Assembly: GCF_947179515.1 (NCBI RefSeq)
Contig: NC_067477.1
Location: forward strand, 120,818,062-120,882,061
DNA from: Apodemus sylvaticus
Taxonomy: Eukaryota > Chordata > Mammalia > Rodentia > Muridae
Reading direction: 5' to 3'
DNA length: 64,000 bases
Shown here: positions 35,711 to 46,849 of the stretch, piece after piece
Layout of the letters: every line of letters starts with the position of its first letter
Numbering within the stretch: position 1 is the first letter of the stretch
Notes under the pieces: model-generated
What the model was told of the DNA's origin: nothing
The model's database searches: none
Seen by the model: only the letters and a program-made list of their open reading frames with translations
Position numbers and translations under genes: made by a program

Positions 35711-36287
35711 AAGATACATGGGTATGGCTGAAAAATGAAGTGTGGTACTATAATTTGTTAGTTAGTTGGGTCAAGACTGGTATCTTACAAATAGCAATAA
35801 TGGAGCATCCTGTTTTCTGTAGCTTAGTAAGTTCATAGAAAGAAGAGATAGCAGTTCTATGGGTCCCAGAGAACAAATACTTGCTAAAAAAAATGCACTG
35901 GTCAGAATATGCAGATAAGAAAGATGTGGCAGTGACATGTGGAGTGGACGCAATATGGCTGACCATGTGGCTGGGCCAAGTATAGCTCTCGTCAGATGAA
36001 AGTCTGGCCGGGAAGCAAGCCATCGAACTGCTGGTGAGGTGATCTCTCTGGGGAAGAAACAGCGTTCTGCTAGAGTTTCCCAGAATTTCAGTAGCATAGC
36101 TTACCACCCTTGTCCACTGTGTGCGCATAACTTCTCATATTTTCATTTGGTATGCTTGTCAGCCTTCCCAGTCACTAGGCAATGGAAGGCCCTACGTTGG
36201 GTGTTCTGTGGTAACTGATTCTAGAGAGAAGTTGGATCTCCACCATATTCATCAGCCTTGAATTTAATTTGCCTGAGTGTCAGCTAA
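35710..36287. other. Intron sequence without recognised feature
   Basis: Two overlapping minus-strand frames (126 and 108 codons) match nothing I recognise. Confidence 0.4.
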
Positions 36288-36478
36288 AGTATAGGTTGAC
36301 AAACTTTTGCTTAAGCTCAGTAAATATTTTAGGTTTAGTCACCAAGAAGAAAACTGAAAACCGAGGTTGTAATACAAATATTTTGGTACCTATTTAAAAT
36401 GAGATCTTTAAAAAAAATGTCACAGAATGTAGAATGCCAGCATTCTAATTGTTGACTATCAGCCAACCCAGGTCTAGA
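36288..36478 (-). mobile_element. hAT/MER-type DNA transposon remnant, antisense
   Basis: GGTTGACAAACTTTTGCTTA and CAGTAAATATTTTAGGTTTA match the end of a mammal-wide non-autonomous hAT element whose terminus reads like GTTTGCCGACCCCTG. It has no coding capacity. The exact subfamily is not assigned. Confidence 0.6.
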
Positions 36479-36483
36479 GACTC

Positions 36484-36506
36484 TGTGTGTGTGTGTGTGT
36501 GTGTGT
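36484..36506. repeat. (TG)11
   Basis: A short pure TG run. Confidence 0.9.
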
Positions 36507-36589
36507 TGTGGTTTTGTAAGAATGTTGTGGTTTTTGTATATATATTTGTATGTGTGTGAGGGTTCACTCACTCATGTTTATACATGTTG

Positions 36590-36855
36590 TGGTCAGAGAG
36601 TGACATTGGGTATTCTTCTCAATGATCGTCTATCATATGTTTTGAAATAGGGTCTGTCTCTCTAAGCCTTGAGCTCACCGATTCAGCCTGGCTGTCTGGT
36701 CATCGAGCCTCTAGGATCTGTCTCTCTCCATCTCTCAGTGCTGGGGTTGCAGCTGGCCTCACTATGCTCACGTTTTCCATAGATGATGGCAAGTCCCACT
36801 CAGGTCGTTGTGCCTGTAACTGCCGCTCATTGCCAATGCCCTCACCAGCCTGCTC
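36590..36855 (-). mobile_element. B4/RSINE1-type SINE, antisense
   Basis: AGAGTGACATTGGGTATTCT, GAAATAGGGTCTGTCTCTCT, CCTTGAGCTCACCGATTCAG and CAGTGCTGGGGTTGCAGCTG. Confidence 0.65.
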
Positions 36856-37059
36856 TCCACACCATGGTGGCTCTCAGCCATCTCTATCAAGTTTGGAGAC
36901 AGCAGAAAATCAGAAGCACTAGAGAAACTCTATAAAATTACTTTAGTTTCTTTCAATGTTAAGAATGTCAGGCTGAGGGACAACTGGCAAAATAGTGAAT
37001 GTTAGCCCTGGGTCTTTGCAGAAAACCTTCTGGTATTGTTGAAAACAATGGATCATAGT
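36856..37059. other. Intron sequence without recognised feature
   Basis: Nothing named. Confidence 0.35.
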
Positions 37060-37620
37060 CACAGCACTGATATGTATATTAAGATACTACCTGGATTTCT
37101 TAAAAAAAGCTAAGGGAGTGAGTATGTATCTCGCAGTTTTATCTCCTAGTAGAATTTAAGATACACATTCTCACAGAGATTTGTATCGAAGTACTCATCT
37201 TTAATGAGAGACAATGTTCATCAGATGGTGATTGCCTAAACAAGTGAGGTATTTCCATAAAATCGAATTTGAGCCATTATAAAGAAATAGGGGTACAGAT
37301 AATGATAGAACTCTATACAGACTGAATGAATGAATTCAGACACAGAAGAATCCCGACCATGTACTATATCATTCCATGTATATGAAATATATATATACTA
37401 TACAAATCCATAAAGACAAAGTACATTAGTGGTTATCAGGGGCTAGGGAGAGTGTCTGCTTAAAGGTCAGGGGGTTATTTTTGAGTGAGGGAAAGTGATC
37501 TGGAGTCATTAGGTCATGGTGTGCACAGTCTTGTAATTATGCTGAAAGGCAGAGAGTTCTACAAGTAAAAAGGGCAAGCTCTGTGGTGTGTGAATTGTGT
37601 CTCATTAAAATAAAATATTA
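37060..37620 (+). mobile_element. Ancient mammalian L1 3' UTR, sense
   Basis: Landmarks in order: TTCATCAGATGGTGATTGCC, CACAGAAGAATCCCGACCAT, TACTATATCATTCCATGTAT, ATGAAATATATATA, CATTAGTGGTTATCAGGGGC, then GTGTGTGAATTGTGTCTCAT and TAAAATAAAATATT. This is the 3' end of old L1M elements shared across placental mammals. Confidence 0.8.
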
Positions 37621-37817
37621 TTTACAAGGACAATTGCCAAGTAGGTGGTTCCAAAAACCTTACCAGCTCCAAGGAGCAGATAGAACTCCACTGGTCTGGA
37701 GTCTTTGGGAAGGTGAGAATGACGGATGGTCTTTATCCAGCGCCTGTCTTGGTGATGTGTTAAAGAGAATGCAGGATGCAAACCAGTCTCCCCTATACTT
37801 GGTTTAGTAGTATTGTT

Positions 37818-38005
37818 TTAAGGCTTTATTTATTTATTTTATGAATATGAGAGCTTGATTTGCAGGTACAGCTGCATGCTGGAAGAAGGCATCAGATCAC
37901 ATTATAGATGGTTGTGAGCCCCTAATTTGTGTGCTGGAAATTGAAGTCAGGGCTTCTGGAAAGGCAGTCAGTGCTCTTAACTGCTGAGCCATCTCTGTAG
38001 GTCCT
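37818..38005 (-). mobile_element. B2/B3 SINE, antisense, diverged
   Basis: AGGCTTTATTTATTTATTTT, GAAATTGAAGTCAGGGCTTC and GCTCTTAACTGCTGAGCCAT. Confidence 0.85.
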
Positions 38006-38066
38006 TGGTTCAGTAGTATTTTTAACTTGGAGAGAAAACTTGAAATAATAGAACATACATGCACGC

Positions 38067-38069
38067 CCG

Positions 38070-38122
<53 letters not shown>
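38067..38122. repeat. (GC)6(CA)22
   Basis: CGCGCGCG passes into a CA run; alternating purine-pyrimidine throughout, a Z-DNA-prone pattern. Confidence 0.95.
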
Positions 38123-38123
<1 letters not shown>

Positions 38124-38185
38124 AGCCAAAGATTGATGTCAAAATGTCAAATGTTCTTTTGTATTACTCTACACCTTAGTTTTTA

Positions 38186-38392
38186 AGACTGAGGCTTGCT
38201 AACTTGCCTAGGTTGGCTGCCTGCTGCAATTCAGGGTTCCTCCTGTCTCTGCCCCCCATCCCCTGACCCAGTGTCATGGCTACAGACCTGTACTGCCATT
38301 CCTGGCTTCTACATTGGCCCAGAGGACCTGAACTCAGGTCTTTTTGCTTGTGAGTCAAGCACTTTGCTGACTGAGCCATCTCCCTAGTCCTG
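38186..38392 (-). mobile_element. B4-type SINE, antisense
   Basis: GGACCTGAACTCAGGTCTTT and TTTGCTGACTGAGCCATCTC are the reversed tRNA-like head. Confidence 0.8.
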
Positions 38393-38970
38393 ACATTGGA
38401 CTAGGTTCTCATTGCTAATTCCAGTTGTTTTCCCACGGTCAGGGGCTCAGCTTTTTAAGTGGGCTGCTTGTATTTCAATATCAGCTTCTAAAAGTTTATT
38501 TTGTTATATTCAGGGAAGCAGACGTCTTAAATTCCAGAAGAGGCATATGTCATGTTTTATAGATTAACTTCCCAAAGGTCTATAAACACAGATAACTCAG
38601 ACTCTTAAGAGGACTGAGGATTTATATTCTGATGCACTGAGGAGAGTGGGAAGGAAGGAAAGGCAGGCGTACCACAAACACACAGTACTGCTAACCTGGA
38701 AAAAAGGCCCACTTTAAAAATGTTAAATACAATGCTTTTTACTTAAACAAGCAGTCTCAGAGGCGACACCAGTCGTCCATCAAGCTACTTTTGGCAGAAA
38801 CTGGCACCTCAGGAGTTGTCTTTCCCTGGAGTCTGTGATCTGTGTTGACCTTCCCTAGTAAATCTTTGTTTAGCCCCCACCCAACAGCCAGAGGTGGACT
38901 CCCTGAAATTCTCTCTTTCCCTCATAGGTAGACTAGCTTCCTGGGCCTCCTGAGCCTTGCTGGCAGAGAA
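38393..38970. other. Intron sequence without recognised feature
   Basis: Nothing named. Confidence 0.4.
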
Positions 38971-39616
38971 AGCATAGTATGTTCTCACAGCATATATGTT
39001 CTCACAGCATGTATGTTCTCACAGTATGTATGTTCTCACAACATATATGTTCTTATAGCATGTATGTTCACATGGCACGAACATTCTCACACCATATGTT
39101 CTCACAGCATATGTTCTTATAGCATGCATGTTCTCACAGCATGCATGTTCTCACAACATGCATGTTCTCACAGCATGTGTCTACTTACAGCATGTTCTCA
39201 TAGCATGTATATTCTCCCAGCATGTATGTTCTTACAGCATGCATGTTCTCACAGCATGCATGTTCTCACAGCATGTATATTCTCACAACATGCATGTTCT
39301 CACAGCATGTGTCTACTTACAGCATGTTCTCATAGCATGTATATTCTCCCAGCATTTATGTTCTTACAGCATGCATGTTCTCATAGTATATATGTTCTCA
39401 CAGCATGTGTGTTCTCACAACATGTATGTTCTTATAGCATATATGTTCTTACAGCATGTTCTTATAGCATTTATGTTCTCACATGTGTGTTCTCACAGCA
39501 TGTATGTTCTTATAGCATGTATGTTCTTACAGCATGTTCTCATAGCATGTATGTTCTCACAGCATGTGTGTTCTCACAGCATGTATGTTCTTATAGCATG
39601 TATGTTCTCACAGCAT
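38971..39616. repeat. 646-bp minisatellite, 17-bp unit with higher-order structure
   Basis: The unit is ATGTTCTCACAGCATGT with variants (TTATAG, ACAACAT, TATATT). About 37 copies. A 132-bp higher-order period (seven 17-mers plus one 13-mer) is marked by CTACTTACAGCATG at 39181 and 39313. Because 3 x 17 = 51, the array stays open in two frames, giving 204- and 174-codon pseudo-genes with a 17-residue period. Confidence 0.95.
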
Positions 39617-39993
39617 TTTTTTCTTAGCTCTTACATTTTCCCTGTGGTGTGACCACACTGTGTAGCCCAGGACTTGAGACTTGGACTTTTTGGGCATGTG
39701 AGACATCTTCTTTACACTTTGGGTGGCATGGTGGTTGAATGAGTGTCTGGCTATATCAGGCTTGTGTTCAGACATGTCTGGAAATGTGACAGAATATGAA
39801 AGCATGTCAGGGTGTGCTGACAAGTAGTGATGGCTTCTCCTCTAGAGAAGACAAGTCCATGTATCTGGAGTGAAGACTTCCAATGGTTGTAGATTGATTG
39901 GTATAACAAAGAGGCAACCAGGGATGTCTGAGTCTTCTTGGCTGTTGAGTTTGGGAAGGGAAAGAACACATAAGTTCTTTTATAGACCTACAC

Positions 39994-39996
<3 letters not shown>
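39617..39996. other. Intron sequence without recognised feature
   Basis: Nothing named. Confidence 0.4.

Positions 39997-40061
<65 letters not shown>
39997..40061. repeat. (AG)32 microsatellite
   Basis: A pure AG run of about 65 bases. Confidence 0.97.
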
Positions 40062-40064
<3 letters not shown>

Positions 40065-41724
40065 AGATGGAGACAAGAGAGAAAATGTTTTTACAGACAC
40101 TTAGAGGAGACAGCCCAAATCTGACCATTGGGAGAGAGGCAGCATTTAGCACAGATTAGTCTGCTGATGCCAGGCAAGGTGGGCGAGGACATTGAGTGGA
40201 GGCCCTAATGCCTATGACTAGTCACAGAGTGCTCAAGAGGTGGGTGTGTCCATGGTATAGCTCAGAGAGTCAGTGATGAGATAGAAGGCACCTTCCAGTA
40301 CGGAAGCATCCACCTTGGCCTGACTGTCCTCTCCACGGGAGGGAAGAAGCTCCGGAGGTACCCAGGCGGTAGACACTGGGATAGCTGATTTAGATGGGAA
40401 GAATTGTAGTCTGATTCTTGTATACGTGGCAGGTTGCAGAGTAGAGCCTGTCAGCGTGCTGGAATGTTGGTAAGGAGGAGGTTGCCCCTGAGAAACATTG
40501 TGCCCTTAATTCAGAAGAGACAGAGAAAGAAAAGCAGCAGTAGGGGAGACCTAGCGCCCTGGAAATTACGCTGCACAGAGATGAACAGCTACTGACAGAT
40601 GGGACAAGGGTCTTTTAGGACATATTTCCAGATGAACCAAGTGTGAACATGGATGGGGGAATGCAGCGGAAATCTTCCCTAAATGGAGACCGTCATCAGT
40701 GAATGTGGAAGTAGGTATGTCTTTGTGTTTGACTCCAACTGATTCACTGGGCACTACATGGCAATGGAATTTGGGCCAGCCAGCTCTCCAAGAAGCTGAT
40801 GAAAATCCTCTACCCACAGCAGCCACAGATGAATAAGCACTCAGGACTGAAATATGACAACAGACTGCTTTAAAGAAGGAATAATGGGGAGATCTTCGTA
40901 CTTTTACCTTGCAAAATCAGGTTCCCAAAGCTGCTTGCCCACCTGTACACAATACTGCAACCCCCTACCCCTGTAATGCCACGCAGGTGCCAGGGCAAAA
41001 GGTGGGTACAGAAAAATCACCGTCCCCTCCATGATGCCTCGCAGAGCTTTGTTTTAATGGCATAGACAGTGAAGCGTGTTTATGTGTATAGACTGACGCA
41101 TGTGTAAGTGAAGAAGGTTTGGTCAAATCAATCTCAGAAATCTAGGTTTGAGAGAGGATGGGGCGTTACTTTGTATTTGGTTGTGCCATCTTACACTTGA
41201 TGGTGAGGCAGAGGGAGTGTCAGACTTCTGCAAAAGGGGGTTGATCGCATCTCTGTTCAGGAAGGTCTGTGAACAGGAATGTTCTCTGTCTCCCAATCAG
41301 CTACACGCAGTTAAAGATAGCCGGGAAAGGGTAGGCATGGATGGATTGTCAACATTTCCAAGAAGCTTATCCAACAGTGCATAAACAGTGATGGAGCAAA
41401 GCCTTCCAGAGGGAAGGATTATGTAGTTTAAATTCCTCCACAGACAGTCTCCAGTGCCAGAGACAACTTTTCGTTCCAAAGGCCCAAACTTTCATAATAA
41501 TGCTCACATTCAAAGCTATTTCTGGATGTTCAGGCTAATTTTAAGGTACTGAAAAAAAAATCAATACTCAGTATGGCTCCAGAATATTCTGGAGTTAAGC
41601 TGTGATTTTAAAATATTCTCCTTAGGGGAAAAATAACACAAATGAATTTATAGTTTGCCATGGGGAAATAGAATAGCATCATTTTGGGAAGAGAAAACCT
41701 GTATTTAAGAGAAAAGGGGAAGAT
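40062..41724. other. 1.7-kb intron stretch without recognised repeat
   Basis: No SINE or exon seen; frames all below 90 codons. Confidence 0.45.
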
Positions 41725-42075
41725 ATGTTGTCTTAGTTTTGTTTTTGTTGCTGTGAAGAAACACCATAACCATGGCAACTCTTACCAAAGAATCCTTATC
41801 AACGGGGCTGGCTTACAGTTCAGATGGCTGCTCTGTTATCACAGGGCAGCGTCCAGGCAGACATGGAGATGGAGAAGGAGCTCAAATTTCTACATCTTGA
41901 TCTGTAGGTAGCAGAAGGGCTCTGTACTTCGCTAGCAAGACGTGAGCATACATGAGGCATCAAAGCCTGCCGCCACGGTGACACACTTCCTTCAGTAAGG
42001 CCACACCTATTCCAATCAGCCAAACATGCACCAACCACATGAGTTTATGGCGACCATAACTATTCAAACCGGCAC
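41725..42075 (+). mobile_element. Rodent dispersed repeat, sense
   Basis: TTGCTGTGAAGAAACACCAT, ACCATGGCAACTCTTACCAA, TTCTACATCTTGATCTGTAG and AAGGCCACACCTATTCCAAT parallel the copy at 1715 over its whole length. Confidence 0.65.
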
Positions 42076-42365
42076 AGATGGTGACTCTTATGGCTTGGGA
42101 TTTCTTTGCTAGAATCCAAAGACTTTACTTGGCTCTCCTTCTGAAGGGGAAAAGAAGCAGCAGCACCTGATAGAGTTGAAGCCAGTTTTGGTTCAGAACA
42201 GATAAGACTCGTGATCCGGCTCAGGAGACACTTCTCATGGGAATCAAGGGGCAAGCTTGTCTTCTCAGGAGTTTTTCCTTGAGGAAGGATCTCTCTAAGG
42301 TTGTGGATGACTGCCTGGCTGTAAGGATGTCCCCACTTTCCGATTCGGATAAGCATCTCTCACTG
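42076..42365. other. Intron sequence without recognised feature
   Basis: Nothing named. Confidence 0.35.
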
Positions 42366-42389
42366 GTGTGTGTGCATGCGTGCGTGCGT

Positions 42390-42431
<42 letters not shown>
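42366..42431. repeat. (TG)n with TGCG units
   Basis: TGTGTG, then TGCGTGCGTGCG, then a TG run. It adjoins the antisense SINE. Confidence 0.95.
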
Positions 42432-42432
<1 letters not shown>

Positions 42433-42499
42433 GCACATGTTTTTGGCCATGCACACGTGCATACGGGTACATATGTACATGTGTGTGGAGGTCAGAGAT

Positions 42500-42835
42500 G
42501 GATGCTAGGTGCCTTCTTCAGTTGTTCTTCATTTTATGTTTTGAGAGAGTCTCTCACTGAACCTGGAGTTCAACACTTAAGCTAGGTTGCCTGGCCGGTG
42601 AGCTCTGGGAACTGCCCGTCTCTACAGTCCTCAGTGCTGGGCTTGCAGAGGCATGCATGCTACTGTGCCTGGCCTTTGGACTGAAGGACTCAGGCTTCCA
42701 TGCTGCATGCCTTTACTGAGGGACCCATTCCCCCAGCATCTTGCATGGTTTTATATCATGTTCTTTTCACAGGGGGCCGATACATGGGCTTGAATTCAAT
42801 GCTTTTCCCATGGAGTGGCACCCCTAGCCCTTGGG
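42500..42835 (-). mobile_element. B4/RSINE1-type SINE, antisense
   Basis: GAGAGAGTCTCTCACTGAAC, CAGTGCTGGGCTTGCAGAGG (reversed B1-like), then GCTTGAATTCAATGCTTTTC and AGTGGCACCCCTAGCCC (reversed ID-like). It may be two joined fragments. Confidence 0.65.
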
Positions 42836-42950
42836 TTTTTTAACTATGGTTTCTTGTTGTATAGCACAGGCTACCCTCAAACTCAGGATCCTCCTATCTC
42901 TGCCTCCTCTGGGCTGAGATTACAGGCCTATCCAACCATGTCCAGCTATA
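42836..42950 (-). mobile_element. B1 SINE, antisense
   Basis: GGTTTCTTGTTGTATAGCAC, AGGCTACCCTCAAACTCAGG and GGGCTGAGATTACAGGCCTA. Confidence 0.8.
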
Positions 42951-43096
42951 TCTATCTCTAAATTATTTTGTATTGGAATTATGATATTCCTGGGATTTGA
43001 CTTCTATCCTATTTGGTTTTTTTTTTTTTCTAATAGACAATTGCTACCTGGTTGTGTTGAGTTAATTCCTGTGATGGACAAATTATTTATCACAGT

Positions 43097-43141
43097 GTGT
43101 GTGTGTGTGTGTGTGTGAGTGTGTGTGTGTGTGTGTGTGTC
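43097..43141. repeat. (TG)n microsatellite
   Basis: TG run with one GAG interruption. Confidence 0.95.
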
Positions 43142-43289
43142 TGTGAACACAGAGAGATGGATACATATTAAGCAAATGTGTCTGTATTTTTGAAATACTT
43201 TTTAGTTTCTTAGGTTATTTATACAAACACTATCCAGTCATTAAAAACTTCTTGTAGCACTTTACAAGTTTTGTTTTTCAAGTTTTTTT

Positions 43290-43400
43290 CAGTGTGTGTG
43301 TGTGTGTCTGTGTGTGTGTGTTCACACTCATTCATGTGCATATACGCACATGCGTGAGCACACACAGGCACACACATCCATGCGCATTGCATGTGTGACT
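43290..43400. repeat. TG run then CA-rich low complexity
   Basis: TG to about 43321, then CATGTGCATATACGCACATG-like sequence that is partly self-complementary. Confidence 0.85.
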
Positions 43401-43429
43401 GCAGGTGTTCATGTGTCACTGTGCATATG

Positions 43430-43605
43430 TTGGTGCCAGTCCCTGCTTCTGCCTTGGCTGTCTGATGCCAGCTTCTCTGGAAGCTCTGGGGTTGGATGCT
43501 TTACCTTTATGCCAGCTTGTATGTGGGTTCTGGGGATTCCAACTCAGGTCCTCATGCTTGCAGGAGGCAAACCCGTTTATCCACTGAGCCACAGCCCTCT
43601 CCCTG
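43430..43605 (-). mobile_element. B3/B4-type SINE, antisense
   Basis: GGGGATTCCAACTCAGGTCC, TCATGCTTGCAGGAGGCAAA and TTATCCACTGAGCCACAGCC. Confidence 0.8.
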
Positions 43606-45505
43606 ATTCTATAACGAAACATTCTAAGTAGGATTGCTTTTGTGAAAAACATTGTTATTATGTATAATTTTTCAAAGCCTGTAAAGGGATTTGGAAAGCT
43701 TTGTTAGATAGAAAGCAGGCTCTCTGGAGCTGGTGAGAGAATCTTGTCGGGATGTGTGCACTAGCCTCCAGGCATCTTGTGTGGGATTCTGGGCTCTCTC
43801 CTAATGAGTCTAGAAACACACCAACCCAACAGCTGGGATGCTGTTTTAACAACCAAGCTAATGGTTACAGGTGCATCCAAGGATTGCGGCAGCGTAATGG
43901 GAATCCAGCAGACACCAGAGCGCTTCCTCCCACACGTTGAGATTGCATTCCAAGGAGTAGCCTGCACAGGGAGCCTATTTTACTTTAGAGAATAACCCTC
44001 CTCCCAAACAAAATATTTTCATTTTTTCCTTTATTTATCAATTAAAAAATATTATTCCTTGTGGTTCAGTTAGAGAGGAAAAAAAAGGGGGACTGGTCTA
44101 AATCCTGGCTTAAATGTTGACTTTCCACCCCCTTAATTCACTAGATCTGTAAGGAAAAAGAACCCCTGAGGTGGGCTTTGGTTTGTTTTGATGGAGAGGA
44201 ATGGCAGGGAGCTTAGTCTGTGAAGAATGAGTCTCTGACCTACTTCACTCCCCTCCCATTTTATCTCTCCCAGCATGACTAATAAGGGTAGATGACATGA
44301 TTTATGTATAATTCTTTCTTTCCTCTCCTCTCTTGCCACCTCTTTATTGGGCTGAATGCCTTTTCTGCACATCTCTCCTCCATTTGGGCACGATCAGTGA
44401 AGTGGGCAGTGTGAGTGTGGCTCTGACTGACGGCTTTAAGAGACCTCACATGTTCCCTCCTCCTTCCTGGAGACTGGACCTCTTTGGAATTAGCTCTCTC
44501 TGTGTGTGTCTCTGCTTCTGTTCTCTGTCTTTGTCTGTCTCTGTGCGTGTCTCTTTGGATCACCATACCTGTAGGACAGAAGAAAGACTGTTGGGAACAA
44601 TCTAGACAAATCAGTTGTCTGTCTCAGTCAGGCACACAATCTGGTTGCAGTTGGACGGGATGCATGGAGGTAGGAAGAGATCATATGGATTGCCCCACCT
44701 TCTGGGCACAGTGAACTGGAAAACATAGGCATTTGACTCAAGGGAAACCAATGTGGGGCTGGCCAACTGTCTGTCAGAGCCTTCCCAGGAAAGACTGATG
44801 CTGACTGAACCAGATTCAACCGAAGGCCTCTTAAGGGATTTGTATTGGAGAATAGCTGAGTGGGAAGTAAACTAACCAAGGGAAGCAGGAGTAGCTACAG
44901 GGGAACCGGGTGCAAGAACACAGGTCAAAGTTGTTCCAAAGGCCTGGGGTGGAGCACTGTGTGATGGGCACCCACATGAATTACGCCGTCTCACTTTCAG
45001 TAAGAGATGCTCACAGAACTAAGCCCTGGTGCCTGTGAGGTCCGGCTCGTGGGGCTGGGCGTGCGCATTCCCTTGAGATGCTCACAGTCCTTATCGTTCC
45101 ATGCAGCTTTAGTATCACACCCTCTCACCTCAGGTGATGTGAACTCTCTTCACTGTAAGCAGAACGACCCCAGCTACTGCAGATTCTAGTTCTATCCTGC
45201 TCCCTAACAGCTGCGCGTCAGGACAGTTGGGTGTCCCAACGTGATCGTCTTCTAGGGAGGGAACGCCTAGCTGCCCTGCTTCTTTACTTCATGCCCTTTA
45301 TAGCTCTTTCTCCTGTCCATACCCCTCCCTCCTAGGAAGGCGTGGGATGGCTGGCCAGACAGGGAGATCTGAAGGGTAGGTGATCCAAGATCCTTGGAAA
45401 ACTCAGAGGATTGTCTTGTTGGGCCTGAGATCAGCACGGCCTGGTTTATGGATTTGAGTGCCCATCTGGATTATTTTTCATGATTAAATTAGGATTTTTT
45501 GACAG

Positions 45506-45507
<2 letters not shown>
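43606..45507. other. 1.9-kb intron stretch without recognised repeat
   Basis: A TCTG/CT-rich patch lies at 44494-44550. No SINE or exon recognised. Confidence 0.4.

Positions 45508-45554
<47 letters not shown>
45508..45554. repeat. (CA)23
   Basis: A pure run. Confidence 0.97.
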
Positions 45555-45556
<2 letters not shown>

Positions 45557-46408
45557 GCACTGTCATTTCCCAGCCTCTCTTGTCTCCGCCTCACTCCCAT
45601 CACCTCTCTCTCCTCCCTAGAGTCTCTTTTCCCACACCTTTCCCTTTTCCTTTTGCTTTGTTAGATGACCGACTGGTTTTAACTAGCGATGTCTGTGTGG
45701 CCTTAGGCACCCCTGGATGGTCCCATATGGATTTCCTTACAGAAACGGTTTCAGTTTGGGCGTGAGGATTCTTGCTCACTCCGGATGGAGAATGTCTAGT
45801 TGAGGTTGGTCCAGTGAGTTTGGCTTGGGGAACCTTCTCAGGAAGTCTTCCTGCAACACCATCATGACTATTTATTCATCTTTATTGGTCTGGGCTTTCT
45901 GGCAACCACACTGTGGTATTTGTGTAAATATCCATCAGGCATGCCTTGCCATGTCGTGTACATAGAAATGCCACAGTAGTTAACTCTGGCTCAAGGATTA
46001 TTTCAAAGACGTGTAGTGGAAAAATTGATTCATGTTCCTTGTCAGGGGTCCCAGTTTCCAAGCCACACCTGAGTATATCTGGAAAAAGAAACCCTACAGA
46101 AGTTATGATAAGTCGTATTTTTGGTCTTTAAAGATTGTATAACTAGAAAAACGAGAGACTCTCCCCCATTGGTTTGGCACCTTCTGTGTCTTAAAGGCTG
46201 GACTAAGGTCTGTGCATGCGTTGATTTGGTGCTGTATGTCTGAACTGCCTAACAGTGGGCAACACTTAAAGAGACACAGCTCCAGGTCAGCTCAATGCTG
46301 GGCATTCATCGCAGAACACATTTACAAACCTTCGTGCCATATGGTTTTCATTGGTTACAATCACTTTCTATTTATAATTATTAATAATAATTATAATAAT
46401 AAAAATAA
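45555..46408. other. Intron sequence without recognised feature
   Basis: Ends in a TAATAA-rich patch at 46373-46408, probably the diverged tail of the following antisense B1. Confidence 0.4.
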
Positions 46409-46412
46409 AAGC

Positions 46413-46515
46413 AGGGTTATTCTGTGTAGCCCTGGCTATCCTAGAACTCATTCTATAGACCAGACTAGCCTGGAACTCAGAGATCTGCCTACCTTGCACC
46501 ACCACACCTAGCTAA
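46413..46515 (-). mobile_element. B1 SINE, antisense, truncated
   Basis: GTTATTCTGTGTAGCCCTGG, TATAGACCAGACTAGCCTGG and CAGAGATCTGCCTACCTTGC. Confidence 0.85.
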
Positions 46516-46741
46516 TTTAATTTCATTTTTAAATCTTGCAAAGAAAGTATTAGATATCATTATGCCATTTTCAAATGAAATGTTTTGTTAGATTCTCCCC
46601 TTCCCCTTGACCTCAATAACCCACCTTCTAACCTCTCTCTCAGCTGTCCTCTCTGCCTTCATGATATATGTATCTCCTTGCTTACCCTACCTTCTTTAAA
46701 ACCTCTTTTATCTCCTCTTTGTCTCCTTTCTAGTTTTTAGG

Positions 46742-46743
<2 letters not shown>

Positions 46744-46789
<46 letters not shown>

Positions 46790-46795
46790 GCGCAC
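46744..46795. repeat. (CA)n ending CGCGCGCA
   Basis: A CA run turning to CG; alternating purine-pyrimidine. Confidence 0.95.
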
Positions 46796-46849
46796 CTAGT
46801 GCTATACACTAGGACCTTTATATGAGGAAAAAACTATGAGTTTTGCATT

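Noticed and set aside
38971..39616. CRISPR-like array
   Set aside because: Repeats are directly adjacent with no unique spacers, and the genome is mammalian.
39013..39652. 204- and 174-codon frames with a 17-residue period, resembling a repeat protein
   Set aside because: The 17-bp minisatellite is open in two frames at once, as expected when the unit is not divisible by three and lacks stops; no initiation context, no neighbours.
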